64,000 nt of DNA from Stenotrophomonas nematodicola (GTDB taxonomy: Bacteria; Pseudomonadota; Gammaproteobacteria; Xanthomonadales; Xanthomonadaceae): NCBI RefSeq assembly GCF_009467805.1, contig NZ_WIAY01000006.1, positions 62,001 through 126,000 on the forward strand, given 5' to 3'. Below the pieces are notes generated by a model, which made no database searches, was not told where the DNA came from, and was given only the letters and a program-made list of their open reading frames with translations. Below, one piece after another: positions 55,661-63,901 of the stretch (position 1 is its first letter; the number at the start of each line of letters is the position of its first letter). Made by a program: the position numbers and the translations under genes.

Positions 55661-56989
55661 TCACTGATCATCATCCGTTGCCCGACTCCCGGTAGGCGGA
55701 TCTTTTGGCCTAAACCTGCCAGGCCTCTCAGTTCGCCTGACAGCCTTGAGGACCAGGTCCCTGAGGTCTTCAGACAGGTTCGGAACCTTCCTTAGGGCGT
55801 CGCGAAACATTGGCGACGCAAAGAATTCGGCATAAGGGCTCCCGTGGTCAGTCTCTGCCATGAAACGCAACGGCTCTTGATCAAGGTGGCGAAGCGCAGA
55901 CCCAAATAGGTCTTTTTCAAAGTCCGGGTCGATACGTGAAGCCTCGCGCCGATAGCCCTCGTAGGCTGTCGCCAAGGATGCTTTAAATGAATAGTCCTCG
56001 GCTAGACGGAATCGCTGAGCTATCTGACGGGTCGCCAGCCACGCTACCCACAGCGGCGCAGCAAGGGAAAGCGTCCCAAGGGCGACTTGAACCCAAAGCA
56101 ATGACATGAACTGCTGGGCCGTCGGGTCCTTCGTCAGTTCGGAGATTGCTTGGACTCTCAGGTAGCCAAGATAGGCACCGGCGCCGAGCGCGCCGATCAA
56201 AAGCCCAACCCACCATCTGACCGATACCCGGAGGGCGTTTGCCCGACTATTGAAAGCCTCAGCGAGCGCATGGCTGGTCGTGGCGCGATACACGGCCTCG
56301 ATCCCGTCCAGCACCTTTTTGGCCTCGACCTCCAATGCCTCCATCCGAGTGAACGACGACGCAGCATCATCTGCTGCAACCTTAGACTTCGACGCAGCTT
56401 CAACTGCAGACTGATGTGCTGCGGCAACGTCCTTGCGTGCATTTGCAATCATTTCAGCATCGACCGGAAGGTCGCCGATCAGCTGTGCGCCCTGCTTGAT
56501 TTCGGCCAACTGGGCTTCGAGGGCCTCTCGATCCACAACAATGGCATCCAATGCCTTCCTGGTTAGCTTCAGTTGACGCCGCAACCTACCCGGCAGCGTC
56601 TCTGGGTCCGGCTCGGCCCAAGCCCCATTTGGGAACAGAGTGCGCTCCCACTGATTGAACGTCTCAAAATACGCCCAACCTCCCTGACCTATGTTACCGC
56701 TCGTTAGATTGCCCAAATTCCCAGTAAGCATGCTGAGCTGGGCCGGAAGGCTGGCGATCAAGACCGCTTGATCTTGCTCGTCACCATCACTGGAATCGAA
56801 GCTAAGATCGGCATCCCTAATCCGCTGGGCCAATCGTGCCGGAACAGCGGCAACTTCTTGGGGCGTCAGCGCAGGCGCCATCCAACCAATCTGCTGTTGA
56901 AGGGGGTTGGTCACCCCACTAAACGTCCGCTCCACCGCGGATGCAAAATCATCCAACGCACTGCACGCCGCTTCGACCTGCTCATCCAT
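55661..56989 (-). CDS. Coiled-coil protein with two membrane helices
   Basis: A 442-residue protein with a soluble N-terminal half, a long coiled coil at residues about 145-230 (LKLTRKALDAIVVDREALEAQLAEIKQGAQ, KSKVAADDAASSFTRMEALEVEAKKVLDGI), and two membrane helices (VGLLIGALGAGAYLGYL about 258-274; WVQVALGTLSLAAPLWVAWLA about 297-317). The C-terminus is a soluble domain of about 120 residues. No family is recognised. It is convergent with the TerB-helicase operon and separated by about 200 bases. Confidence 0.68.
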   Translation of the reverse strand: MDEQVEAACSALDDFASAVERTFSGVTNPLQQQIGWMAPALTPQEVAAVPARLAQRIRDADLSFDSSDGDEQDQAVLIASLPAQLSMLTGNLGNLTSGNIGQGGWAYFETFNQWERTLFPNGAWAEPDPETLPGRLRRQLKLTRKALDAIVVDREALEAQLAEIKQGAQLIGDLPVDAEMIANARKDVAAAHQSAVEAASKSKVAADDAASSFTRMEALEVEAKKVLDGIEAVYRATTSHALAEAFNSRANALRVSVRWWVGLLIGALGAGAYLGYLRVQAISELTKDPTAQQFMSLLWVQVALGTLSLAAPLWVAWLATRQIAQRFRLAEDYSFKASLATAYEGYRREASRIDPDFEKDLFGSALRHLDQEPLRFMAETDHGSPYAEFFASPMFRDALRKVPNLSEDLRDLVLKAVRRTERPGRFRPKDPPTGSRATDDDQ

Positions 56990-57304
56990 AGATAGCCCCC
57001 CCGTCGTCAGCGCATTGTAGGGGCAGATGCCGCCTCAGGCGCAACCCGGCGTCATGCCAACTCGAAAGGAGATACTGGCCCAAAGCCACTCGGCCAGGCG
57101 CCCGTCGCTTGGTTAGGCAGGCGCATTCAGCTTCTATCGTCATTACGATAGAACCTGGCTCGGGAAATCAATTGGCTTAAAGTGACCAACTTCTGCCCAG
57201 CACACGGTCCACCGAGGATCAGACTCCCTAGCCACCAAAAGGACGCCGGCAAACGGCTTGACATCCTTTGATATCGCCATATGGTCTGCCGGCCGGAGAC
57301 CACT
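56990..57304. other. Divergent intergenic region
   Basis: About 315 bases between two divergent unknown genes. I see no clear promoter pair or repeat. Confidence 0.4.
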
Positions 57305-57784
57305 ATGCGCGCCCCATCGATTCGATACACCGTCCGCTATTTCACCTCTTTGGGCTACACCATCGAGCAAACAGACCCCAAGTTTGGCCTAGGGGATTGG
57401 AAGATCAGCGGCGCCGGATTGCCCCTAGATGGCCGCACCTTCAGCACTAGGGTCTTGCTCTGGGTTGAGTGGATGGATTACGTCGCCGAACGGATCTATG
57501 AAGACTTCGTAATCAAAGAGATTCAGACCCATTGGATCAATGCCAATCACGCAGACAGGGTGGCGTTTTCCGCAGAACTCAGAGAATGGGGCCGTGGGGT
57601 ACTTTCACCCAGATTGGAGCAAATTGTCAGTAGCGCACCAGGGTGGAACACCGACAAGCTGCCTCCCGACTGGAAGAAACGGATTAGAAAACTGCTTGGC
57701 AGCGACCAAACCTATCGACCCCTCTGGCTCGTGCTTTGGGAGCTAGACGGACAAGTTGTCGGCGGCAGTTTATCGGACGGATAA
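57305..57784 (+). CDS. Hypothetical protein
   Basis: A 159-residue protein starting at ATG 57305 (GGAG 6 bases upstream). An earlier in-frame ATG at 57281 is less likely. A mixed alpha/beta protein with conserved-looking IRYTVRYFTSLGYTIEQTDPKFGLGDWKI and a Trp-rich second half (PLWLVLWELDGQVVGG). No family recognised. It reads toward the PD-(D/E)xK-like gene about 28 bases downstream, so both may be cotranscribed. Confidence 0.55.
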   Translation: MRAPSIRYTVRYFTSLGYTIEQTDPKFGLGDWKISGAGLPLDGRTFSTRVLLWVEWMDYVAERIYEDFVIKEIQTHWINANHADRVAFSAELREWGRGVLSPRLEQIVSSAPGWNTDKLPPDWKKRIRKLLGSDQTYRPLWLVLWELDGQVVGGSLSDG

Positions 57785-57811
57785 TGGCGCCACTCTTCCT
57801 GGGAGACGGCT

Positions 57812-58762
57812 GTGCCAAATATTCTCCATGCTTCACTTGAGCTAGCCACAGCGCTCATTTCGGCAATGAGCAAGTCCCAGCGCGAGCATGAGGAAACGCT
57901 CACCGGCACGCTGCTTGGATCCCTGCTGAGCTCCAACACCCTGCTCAGCCTTGTCTCCGCTCATTTAGACATCATGCCCACGAAGTGCTGGTGGGGCTCT
58001 TACAGCAAGTACCAATCAAAGGAGCAGGATGAAACCGAAGCAGGCAGTGGCGCCGATTTCGCACTTCTGACGCTGCTCGAAAGCGGCGGAGCGCGCCTCG
58101 CGATATTTCAGGCTAAGCGTGGCGAACTCAAAGATGGAGGCTGGGTGTTCGACGCAAATCGAGTACCCCAGAAGCGAAAAAAGCCTGGCGCCAAGGACCG
58201 CCGGTCGCAGATGATCGTTCTGACTGAGACAGCAAAGCGTTTGGCGACTCTAGCCCCACTCACAATAGACGAGGCGTCTCAGCTTTTGCCAACGGCGCCG
58301 AGTGAGCCTACTCCGCAAGAACTGGCTCAGACAGATCTGAGCGAATTTGACTGGATCCATTACCTCATCTACACATCCGGCGGCACCGAGTCCATTGCGT
58401 TGCGTCACCTCAGCGAAGCCTACCTGAAGGAGGTTGGAGGCCAGAGGTCGCCAACCACCGTGCACTTAGATAGGCGAATCGTTCCGTTTGTGAAGGTTGT
58501 TAGTAATGGTTGCGGGATCGAGGGAACTCATTGGTTGAATTTCAAGGATGCTGGGACCGCAATCATGGCGCTGCCCGCCCTATTGCCACTCGTCCCTGTG
58601 GTGGTAGGAGATTCGACCGGTTCGCATGGTCCCATGCTAGAGGCGGCGCTTGGCCTAGCCCCGCTTTCCCTCGATCTCAGCGGCGGCGAAGTGGAAGCGC
58701 TGATCGCGGCACTGAACGCTGCGCCAGGGGAACCCGAGTGGATACCTCGAACGCCAAGCTGA
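57812..58762 (+). CDS. PD-(D/E)xK-nuclease-like protein
   Basis: A 316-residue protein with GGGAG 6 bases before a GTG start. An early glutamate-bearing helix (EHEETLTGTLLG, residue about 27), then GADFALLTLLE (Asp82) and ARLAIFQAKRGEL (Gln100, Lys102) form the D-(E/Q)xK core of restriction-type nucleases. The C-terminal half (WIHYLIYTSGGTESIALRHLSEAYL) is not assigned. It could be a defence nuclease or a Card1/Can2-like effector; without a CARF domain seen, only the nuclease core is inferred. Confidence 0.6.
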   Translation: MPNILHASLELATALISAMSKSQREHEETLTGTLLGSLLSSNTLLSLVSAHLDIMPTKCWWGSYSKYQSKEQDETEAGSGADFALLTLLESGGARLAIFQAKRGELKDGGWVFDANRVPQKRKKPGAKDRRSQMIVLTETAKRLATLAPLTIDEASQLLPTAPSEPTPQELAQTDLSEFDWIHYLIYTSGGTESIALRHLSEAYLKEVGGQRSPTTVHLDRRIVPFVKVVSNGCGIEGTHWLNFKDAGTAIMALPALLPLVPVVVGDSTGSHGPMLEAALGLAPLSLDLSGGEVEALIAALNAAPGEPEWIPRTPS

Positions 58763-58895
58763 CCTGACCAGCAGGCACCACCACGGCAGTCGAAGGGCCT
58801 CGGAATGCCGTCCGCAACCATTGGAGCCCATTTGCTGCGCTGGCAACGCTGACCCGAGTCTCAAACGGGGCAAAGCGCTTGCTGACTCTCTCCTC

Positions 58896-59591
58896 CTACG
58901 CCTGGACAGATAATTCGAGCAAGTGCCGCAAAGCGCCTGCTCGATCTTCCCAGTGGTCGACGTTCCAGGACGGGTGGTAAACCCAAGTCATCCACGCCGC
59001 CCCACCTTCGTACTTCAACCTCCATACTTCGCGTTCCTCCACGTAGCGGCGCTTGCGAGCGCCTTGATTGACACGCGCGGCACGAAAGAGAGGAATACGC
59101 TGTGCGACCTCACCATGGCGGAACTGGCGCCATGCAGTCCGACCGAGCACAAGAATGACGGTGGGACGCAAGACGGGAAGCACCGTCTTCACCAAGACGT
59201 CCCCACCTAGGCGCAACTGCTCGTTGCGAGGCCTGTGACCCGCGTGAGACCCGGCGAAGGCCTGCGAGAGATTTAAGAAGCTTACGTGTCTCCAGGCATC
59301 AGCCGCTATCTCAACAGGAGGCAACTCCTGGCAAGTGACGATGCGATCCAACTCATCGAAGAACTTTCCGCCGCCTTTCCGCTGACATGTTGCCATGTCA
59401 TTAAAGGTGCCGCGGGTGAATCCACGAGTGACCGCAGGGTCATCAGTCGAGCCTTCGCAGCGGTAGTGCGACTCGCCCAAAAGAAGCACACGGTGTCCTC
59501 GAGGACCAGCCATGTAGTGCTTTCCGACGTACGGCAGAAAGGCGACAGACTCCGGCCAGGCCTCTTCTTGCAGCGCGAATGGATCGATCAT
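58896..59591 (-). CDS. UDG-superfamily-like protein
   Basis: A 231-residue protein with features of the uracil-DNA glycosylase fold: LLLGESHYRCE (residues 36-46, motif A-like), a central FFDELDRIVT region, VILVLGRTAWRQF, and YHPSW (205-209, motif B-like). A GGGGA 7 bases before the ATG at 59591 is the ribosome site. The substitution GESHY for the usual motif is seen in a group of unstudied homologs often placed in defence or mobile contexts. Glycosylase activity is not shown. Confidence 0.6.
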   Translation of the reverse strand: MIDPFALQEEAWPESVAFLPYVGKHYMAGPRGHRVLLLGESHYRCEGSTDDPAVTRGFTRGTFNDMATCQRKGGGKFFDELDRIVTCQELPPVEIAADAWRHVSFLNLSQAFAGSHAGHRPRNEQLRLGGDVLVKTVLPVLRPTVILVLGRTAWRQFRHGEVAQRIPLFRAARVNQGARKRRYVEEREVWRLKYEGGAAWMTWVYHPSWNVDHWEDRAGALRHLLELSVQA

Positions 59592-59657
59592 TTAACTATC
59601 CCCAGCAGTGGCCATGACTCATGGAGGCGGTAGCTCGATCGCACGATCGTCGCCGAA

Positions 59658-60266
59658 TCAGAAGGGGTTCTTACTGGCCTCCACAGTAAAGACGCTGATG
59701 CTCGCCAGCACCTTGCGGCGTTCGTTGTATCGACGCCCCAGACACCCGTCCAGCACATAAGTGCCGACGTTCGTGCGCACCACCTTATTGCCCTTGTCCT
59801 GATTCCAGATGTTGTAGAGCGAGCCGCTCCGGACTTCTTCCGTTCCGCCGGCGTAGCTGGGACATCTCTCCACGGTCCGACTGTCTGTGACCTGTGGCGC
59901 GCCAAACTTTTCCTCAATTTGTGCGGCCACCGTTTTGACCAGCGCCTCGCTGTCGTCCAGGTTTACATACATGCTAGTCAGCGTACCGCCATTGAACGTC
60001 AACGTTGCTTTTAGAGGGCCGTCGCTCCAAGGGGTCTGAATCTTCGTATCAAACCGCTCTTCCCCGGGCTTCAACTCCACCGGCCTGCCACCCGGGCTTT
60101 GGTATGGCCCAAGAGGAGCGGCCAAATGAACGCCACTTTCAGGAAGTGCCGTGACCTGCTCGGGCGTCAAGCCTAATTGGAGCGAACCGATGCCAGTCGG
60201 CCCCTGCGCCCAAGCGTCCATGCAAACGAATACTGCCAAACAAAGGAGCCAACGACCGATCTTCAT
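59658..60266 (-). CDS. Secreted hypothetical protein
   Basis: A 202-residue protein with a Sec signal peptide (GRWLLCLAVFVCMDAWAQ). The mature part has repeated beta-rich features (LQLGLTPEQVTALPESG, ATLTFNGGTLTSMYVNLDDSEALVKTVAAQIEEKFGAP) and cysteines that could form disulfides (ERCPSYAGG, DGCLGRRY). The LGLTPEQVxxLP block resembles secreted SmpA/OmlA-like inhibitor or adaptor domains; this is weak. It is downstream of, and on the same strand as, the UDG-like gene's direction is upstream. Confidence 0.55.
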   Translation of the reverse strand: MKIGRWLLCLAVFVCMDAWAQGPTGIGSLQLGLTPEQVTALPESGVHLAAPLGPYQSPGGRPVELKPGEERFDTKIQTPWSDGPLKATLTFNGGTLTSMYVNLDDSEALVKTVAAQIEEKFGAPQVTDSRTVERCPSYAGGTEEVRSGSLYNIWNQDKGNKVVRTNVGTYVLDGCLGRRYNERRKVLASISVFTVEASKNPF

Positions 60267-60427
60267 TCCATCCCCCTAAAACGTGATTAGTCCGAGCTTA
60301 GAAAGCTCAAAAACGTAGTCTTGACTATCCAGAACCATCTGTCATTTGACAAAGAGTACTGAGGCCACTGCCCGAGACCCTTGCAGAAAAAGAGACTAAG
60401 AGCCCAACTGCGCGAGCTCGTCGCGCA

Positions 60428-61339
60428 TCACTTCACCTCCCCCAGCGGCAGAAGCCGCTCGACCTCCTCCCGATTCCTTAGAACGATCTGCTGCCTGGTC
60501 GCTGGACGAGCACACTCCTCTTCTGCCAGTCCCAACTGCTGCAGAACATAAAAGAGCAGCGATTGCCGACACGTTAGTACGCACTCTCCGTCCGTCATCC
60601 CATAGTCGAGCTCGATCACTGCGCGGTGGGCCGCTTCCAGACCAGGGTGAGGGGCCAGAACCAACTGAACCATGGTCGACCACGCTAGGTCCTCCTCTCC
60701 CCTGCTGCGATCTACCTCTCTTCCCGATACTTCTAGAATTCGAGACAGCAAGAAGTCCCGAAACTCGCCTTTCTGGTGGCAGTAAGCCCGCATGTGCCAC
60801 CGATACCCATCACTGGCGAGCGCGTGAGGCGTCAATAGACGCTCGGATGGGACAGGGTTCGAAAGAGACTGGTAGCGCACGTTGAGCGCCCGATTCTGCC
60901 TAATTGCCTCAACGACACAGATGACAACAGACGCATCCAGTCGCCGCCAAGGCCTCGGCACGACTGCGACTGGCGGATGACCACCAAGAAAACTGCCGTA
61001 AGGAAGGTCTGGGCTCACAGCCACCCTGAGCAGATCCTCGAGGTAGCGGACGTGGGAGCTAGAAGGAAAAACCGCGTCAAACGCCGCCGACGTCCGGTAG
61101 ACCCTGTCGCTGGAGTCGTACTCTAGGTTACCTGGGGCACGGCGCTGATACTCGGCCAGGTCGAGCGATGCTTGGGGCGTAGAAATCCCGAAGAACCCCG
61201 TGAGGTCGCTCCTATTCAGCTGCCCACCCCACCTAAGTCTGTAGTCGATGAACTCCAACCGACGCTCCTGGCCCCAGCGAGACCCGGACCTAGCGCCGAG
61301 CGCGGGAAGCTTAGGATGCGTTTCTTGGACGTTGCTCAT
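60428..61339 (-). CDS. WYL-domain regulator, CapW/BrxR-like
   Basis: A 303-residue regulator with an N-terminal winged helix (GQERRLEFIDYRLRWGGQLNRSDLTGFFGISTPQASLDLAEYQRR, residues about 25-70) and a WYL sensor domain (IRQNRALNVRYQSLSNPVPSERLLTPHALASDGYRWHMRAYCHQKGEFRDFLLSRI). This architecture and its place, divergent from the CD-NTase gene, match CapW and BrxR, which repress CBASS or BREX operons until infection. The ATG at 61339 is used; a GTG three codons upstream is possible. Confidence 0.82.
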   Translation of the reverse strand: MSNVQETHPKLPALGARSGSRWGQERRLEFIDYRLRWGGQLNRSDLTGFFGISTPQASLDLAEYQRRAPGNLEYDSSDRVYRTSAAFDAVFPSSSHVRYLEDLLRVAVSPDLPYGSFLGGHPPVAVVPRPWRRLDASVVICVVEAIRQNRALNVRYQSLSNPVPSERLLTPHALASDGYRWHMRAYCHQKGEFRDFLLSRILEVSGREVDRSRGEEDLAWSTMVQLVLAPHPGLEAAHRAVIELDYGMTDGECVLTCRQSLLFYVLQQLGLAEEECARPATRQQIVLRNREEVERLLPLGEVK

Positions 61340-61371
61340 GTGGATCACCCGGACCGGATAAATACTAGACG

Positions 61372-61388
61372 CGCATAGTATCTATGCG
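61372..61388. promoter_or_regulatory. Palindrome in the CapW-cdnC intergenic region (likely operator)
   Basis: CGCATAG (61372-61378) and CTATGCG (61382-61388) form a perfect inverted repeat three bases apart, just upstream of the WYL regulator start. It is the natural candidate operator for the CapW/BrxR-like protein. Confidence 0.65.
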
Positions 61389-61521
61389 TATAGTTATGCT
61401 ACGTGAAGAGACCGTGACGTGCAATCCGGCCTCCGATTCATCTACGCCGTGCCCGAAATGCAAACAACAGAAAAACCTTTGTGAACCATGGATCTGGTGG
61501 ACGAAGTCGCTCTTTTTTGCG

Positions 61522-61549
61522 CTGACCGAGATGCCGGACTTCATATAAC
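61522..61549 (+). promoter_or_regulatory. Likely promoter of the cdnC-HORMA-TRIP13 operon
   Basis: CTGACC (61522-61527) and TATAAC (61544-61549), 16 bases apart, form a sigma-70-like promoter about 18 bases upstream of the cdnC start. Strand and spacing fit, but transcription start is not shown. Confidence 0.45.
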
Positions 61550-61566
61550 TATGGAGTAGTAGCCGC

Positions 61567-62517
61567 ATGCCGCTTACCAACACCCAGCTTCTCTACTATG
61601 ACAGCAACGTGCTGCGCCTTCCCGCGGACAAGCGCACGGAGTACCACCAGCAGGTTGATCGTCTGATCGGCGCCTTGAGCAAGCGGGTGCACGACCAGAC
61701 GGAGATCAAGATCACGAAAGTCGTGAAGGCTGGCTCCTTCGCCAAGTACACCATCCTACGTAAGACGTCAGAAGATCCGGTGGACGTAGACGTGGTGTTC
61801 TACATCTCCGGCCGTTCAGTGGACCAAGAAACCCTGAGCAGCCTGAGCGAGCTGATCTACAAAGCACTTATAGAGCTCTATCCAAACAAGTCGGTCGAAG
61901 ACTTTGAGATCCAGCGCAAGGCCGCCACCGTAACGTTCATTGGCTCGGGCCTGAGCGTCGACATTGTTCCAGTCATCGAGGACTCGTCGAAACCCGGCTT
62001 TGGGTGGCAGTTCGACATCCATGACGGGACAAAGATTCAAACCTGCGCTCCCTGCCAAATAAAATTTGTCAGGGACCGGAAGGATGTCGACAAAGACTTC
62101 CGAACCTTGGTGCGACTGGCGAAGAAGTGGCGCAACCATGCTTACATCAAACCGCTCAAATCGTTTGCCATCGAACTGATCATGGCTCACGTCCTGGCGA
62201 AGTATGGCAAGGATGGAACGATTGAGAAGCGATTTAGGGACTTCCTGCTCTACATTGCACAGTCAGGGCTTAAGGAGAAGATCTCCTTTCCCGAGAACGG
62301 CTCCGTTGTTCCCACCTTCGAACATCCCGTAGTCATCCTTGATCCGGTGTGCAGCAGCAACAACGTCGCGAGCAGGATTTCCGAGGCCGAACGCCAAGCA
62401 ATTGTCGACGCGGCAAGCGAAGCCTGGGAAACCGCAAACTTCGCCTCCGCAGAGAACGACACTGAGATTTGGAAGGAGATTTTTGGACCTCGATTCAAGG
62501 TGGAGGACGACGCGTGA
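61567..62517 (+). CDS. CD-NTase (CdnC-like) of a type III CBASS system
   Basis: A 316-residue cGAS/DncV-like nucleotidyltransferase that makes a cyclic oligonucleotide signal on phage infection. The catalytic core is KAGSFAK (Gly56, Ser57), PVDVDVVFYISG (Asp73, Asp75) and SVDIVPVIE (Asp132). KTFAKxTxLRxxxDVDxxxYISG is close to E. coli CdnC. The end (SSNNVASRISEAERQAIVDAASEAWETA) is the typical C-terminal OAS-like helix. It begins an operon with the HORMA and TRIP13-like genes. Confidence 0.9.
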   Translation: MPLTNTQLLYYDSNVLRLPADKRTEYHQQVDRLIGALSKRVHDQTEIKITKVVKAGSFAKYTILRKTSEDPVDVDVVFYISGRSVDQETLSSLSELIYKALIELYPNKSVEDFEIQRKAATVTFIGSGLSVDIVPVIEDSSKPGFGWQFDIHDGTKIQTCAPCQIKFVRDRKDVDKDFRTLVRLAKKWRNHAYIKPLKSFAIELIMAHVLAKYGKDGTIEKRFRDFLLYIAQSGLKEKISFPENGSVVPTFEHPVVILDPVCSSNNVASRISEAERQAIVDAASEAWETANFASAENDTEIWKEIFGPRFKVEDDA

Positions 62518-63008
62518 GTCAGACCAGCACTTCTACTAATACCTACTCTGTCGCCGACATCGAAGCAGTGATGCGTCGAGTCACAGCAGACTTGGTCATG
62601 ATCGCCTCGAGCACGGGTGCCATTACGGAAGCGAAGGCTCGCAACTGGGCGCACGACATGGAGCTCTTGGCTAGCAAGGGCTACTTGCGCATGGCTGACC
62701 TGACCCTGCTAAGCGGCGGTATTGAGCAAATGGCGACTCGCTTCACTGTCGAAGCAGAGTCTGGAAGCCTCAAAATGAATCGCCCCGGTGGGCTCATGTG
62801 GCCGAAGGTGGCCAACCCCGACCTGCGTATCGTGCTTTTCTACAATGACTCTTATGACCAGGCGGCCAGAGAGAAGATGCGAGACAAGCTGAAGGTCGGT
62901 TGGGTTACCTCAACCGCAGACACCAGCCATTCGTCCCTCAGCTTGAGTTCGAATCGCAGCTACTCAAGCAACTCATATGGAATGCAGCGCGAGGACTATA
63001 GCCGATGA
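62514..63008 (+). CDS. CBASS HORMA-domain protein (Cap7-like)
   Basis: A 164-residue HORMA protein, starting at a GTG that overlaps the cdnC stop (GTGA). SVADIEAVMRRVTADLVMIASSTGAITEAKARNWAHDMELLASKGYLR, then LTLLSGGIEQMATRFTVEAESGSLKMNRPGGLMWPKVANPDLRIVL, and the C-terminal NSYGMQREDY tail match bacterial HORMA proteins that bind peptides and activate the CD-NTase. The TRIP13-like ATPase next to it would remodel it to switch the system off. Confidence 0.9.
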   Translation: MSQTSTSTNTYSVADIEAVMRRVTADLVMIASSTGAITEAKARNWAHDMELLASKGYLRMADLTLLSGGIEQMATRFTVEAESGSLKMNRPGGLMWPKVANPDLRIVLFYNDSYDQAAREKMRDKLKVGWVTSTADTSHSSLSLSSNRSYSSNSYGMQREDYSR

Positions 63009-63901
63009 GCCAGGAAAGTGTATTCGATGCAAAGATCGTCCTCCCGGACCCGAAGCTCGCCCTGCGCGAGAAGACGCTGCTGGGATTCAATGATCGATAC
63101 GACAGGATCCATGATCAGCTTCGGCTGCTTCTCAGCCTGAGCGAGCTCGATGCGTGGAGCAAGAAGCACCACAAGAGCAAGATTGCCCTGTGCGGCCTCG
63201 TATCCGAGCAGTACCCCCTGGTCATCTTCCATGGTGACGTAGGGACTGGCAAAACGGCGACCGCCGAGTGTGTCGTTAATCGCTTGGCGAAAGAATCGCG
63301 GACCGAGGACTCGCTTCTCTTCAGACTCAGTAATCGAGTTCGCGGCGGCGGCAAGGTCGGTGAAATGGGCACTCTCCTCAATCAAGCGTTTCAAGAGGTA
63401 TGTCAGTCGGCGGGCAAGGCGCGCCGAGCCTTCCTGATCATTGACGAAGGTGACTCAATCGCAGCATCGCGCTCCCAAGAGAACAGCCACCATGAAGACA
63501 AGGTGGCAGTCAACACTCTGATTCAGGGCGTCGATGATCTCCGTCGTTACGGCGGACGGGTCGTTGTGATTCTTTGCACGAACCGACTCTCTGTACTCGA
63601 TGCGGCCCTGCGCCGTCGGGCCGCAGTGGTTGAAGAGTTTTCCCGTCCCACCGACAGCGAGCGCCGCCAACTTTTGACGATGGATCTGGAAGGGCTCTCA
63701 CTCACGACGAAGCACATCGAGCAGCTTGTAGCCGCCACTGGGGCGCAAGGTGAACAGCCTGGCTGGACGTACTCGGATATCCGAACGCGCCTTTACCCGA
63801 CGGCCATGGCTCGCGCCTTTCCTGATCGCCCACTGTCCTTCGAAGACATCCATAGCGCCGCAACTTCACTTCGGCCGTCTCCAGTCATGGAGGACCGGTA
63901 A
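63005..63901 (+). CDS. TRIP13-like AAA+ ATPase (Cap6-like)
   Basis: A 298-residue AAA+ ATPase. Walker A GDVGTGKT (77-84), Walker B LIIDEGDS (Asp147, Glu148), and the sensor arginines in RRYGGRVVVILCTNRLSVLDAALRRRA. Overlap with HORMA by four bases (ATGA, 63005-63008). TRIP13/Pch2-type ATPases convert closed HORMA to its open form and silence type III CBASS. It is followed by a fourth gene whose ATG overlaps its stop (TAATG). Confidence 0.9.
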   Translation: MSQESVFDAKIVLPDPKLALREKTLLGFNDRYDRIHDQLRLLLSLSELDAWSKKHHKSKIALCGLVSEQYPLVIFHGDVGTGKTATAECVVNRLAKESRTEDSLLFRLSNRVRGGGKVGEMGTLLNQAFQEVCQSAGKARRAFLIIDEGDSIAASRSQENSHHEDKVAVNTLIQGVDDLRRYGGRVVVILCTNRLSVLDAALRRRAAVVEEFSRPTDSERRQLLTMDLEGLSLTTKHIEQLVAATGAQGEQPGWTYSDIRTRLYPTAMARAFPDRPLSFEDIHSAATSLRPSPVMEDR

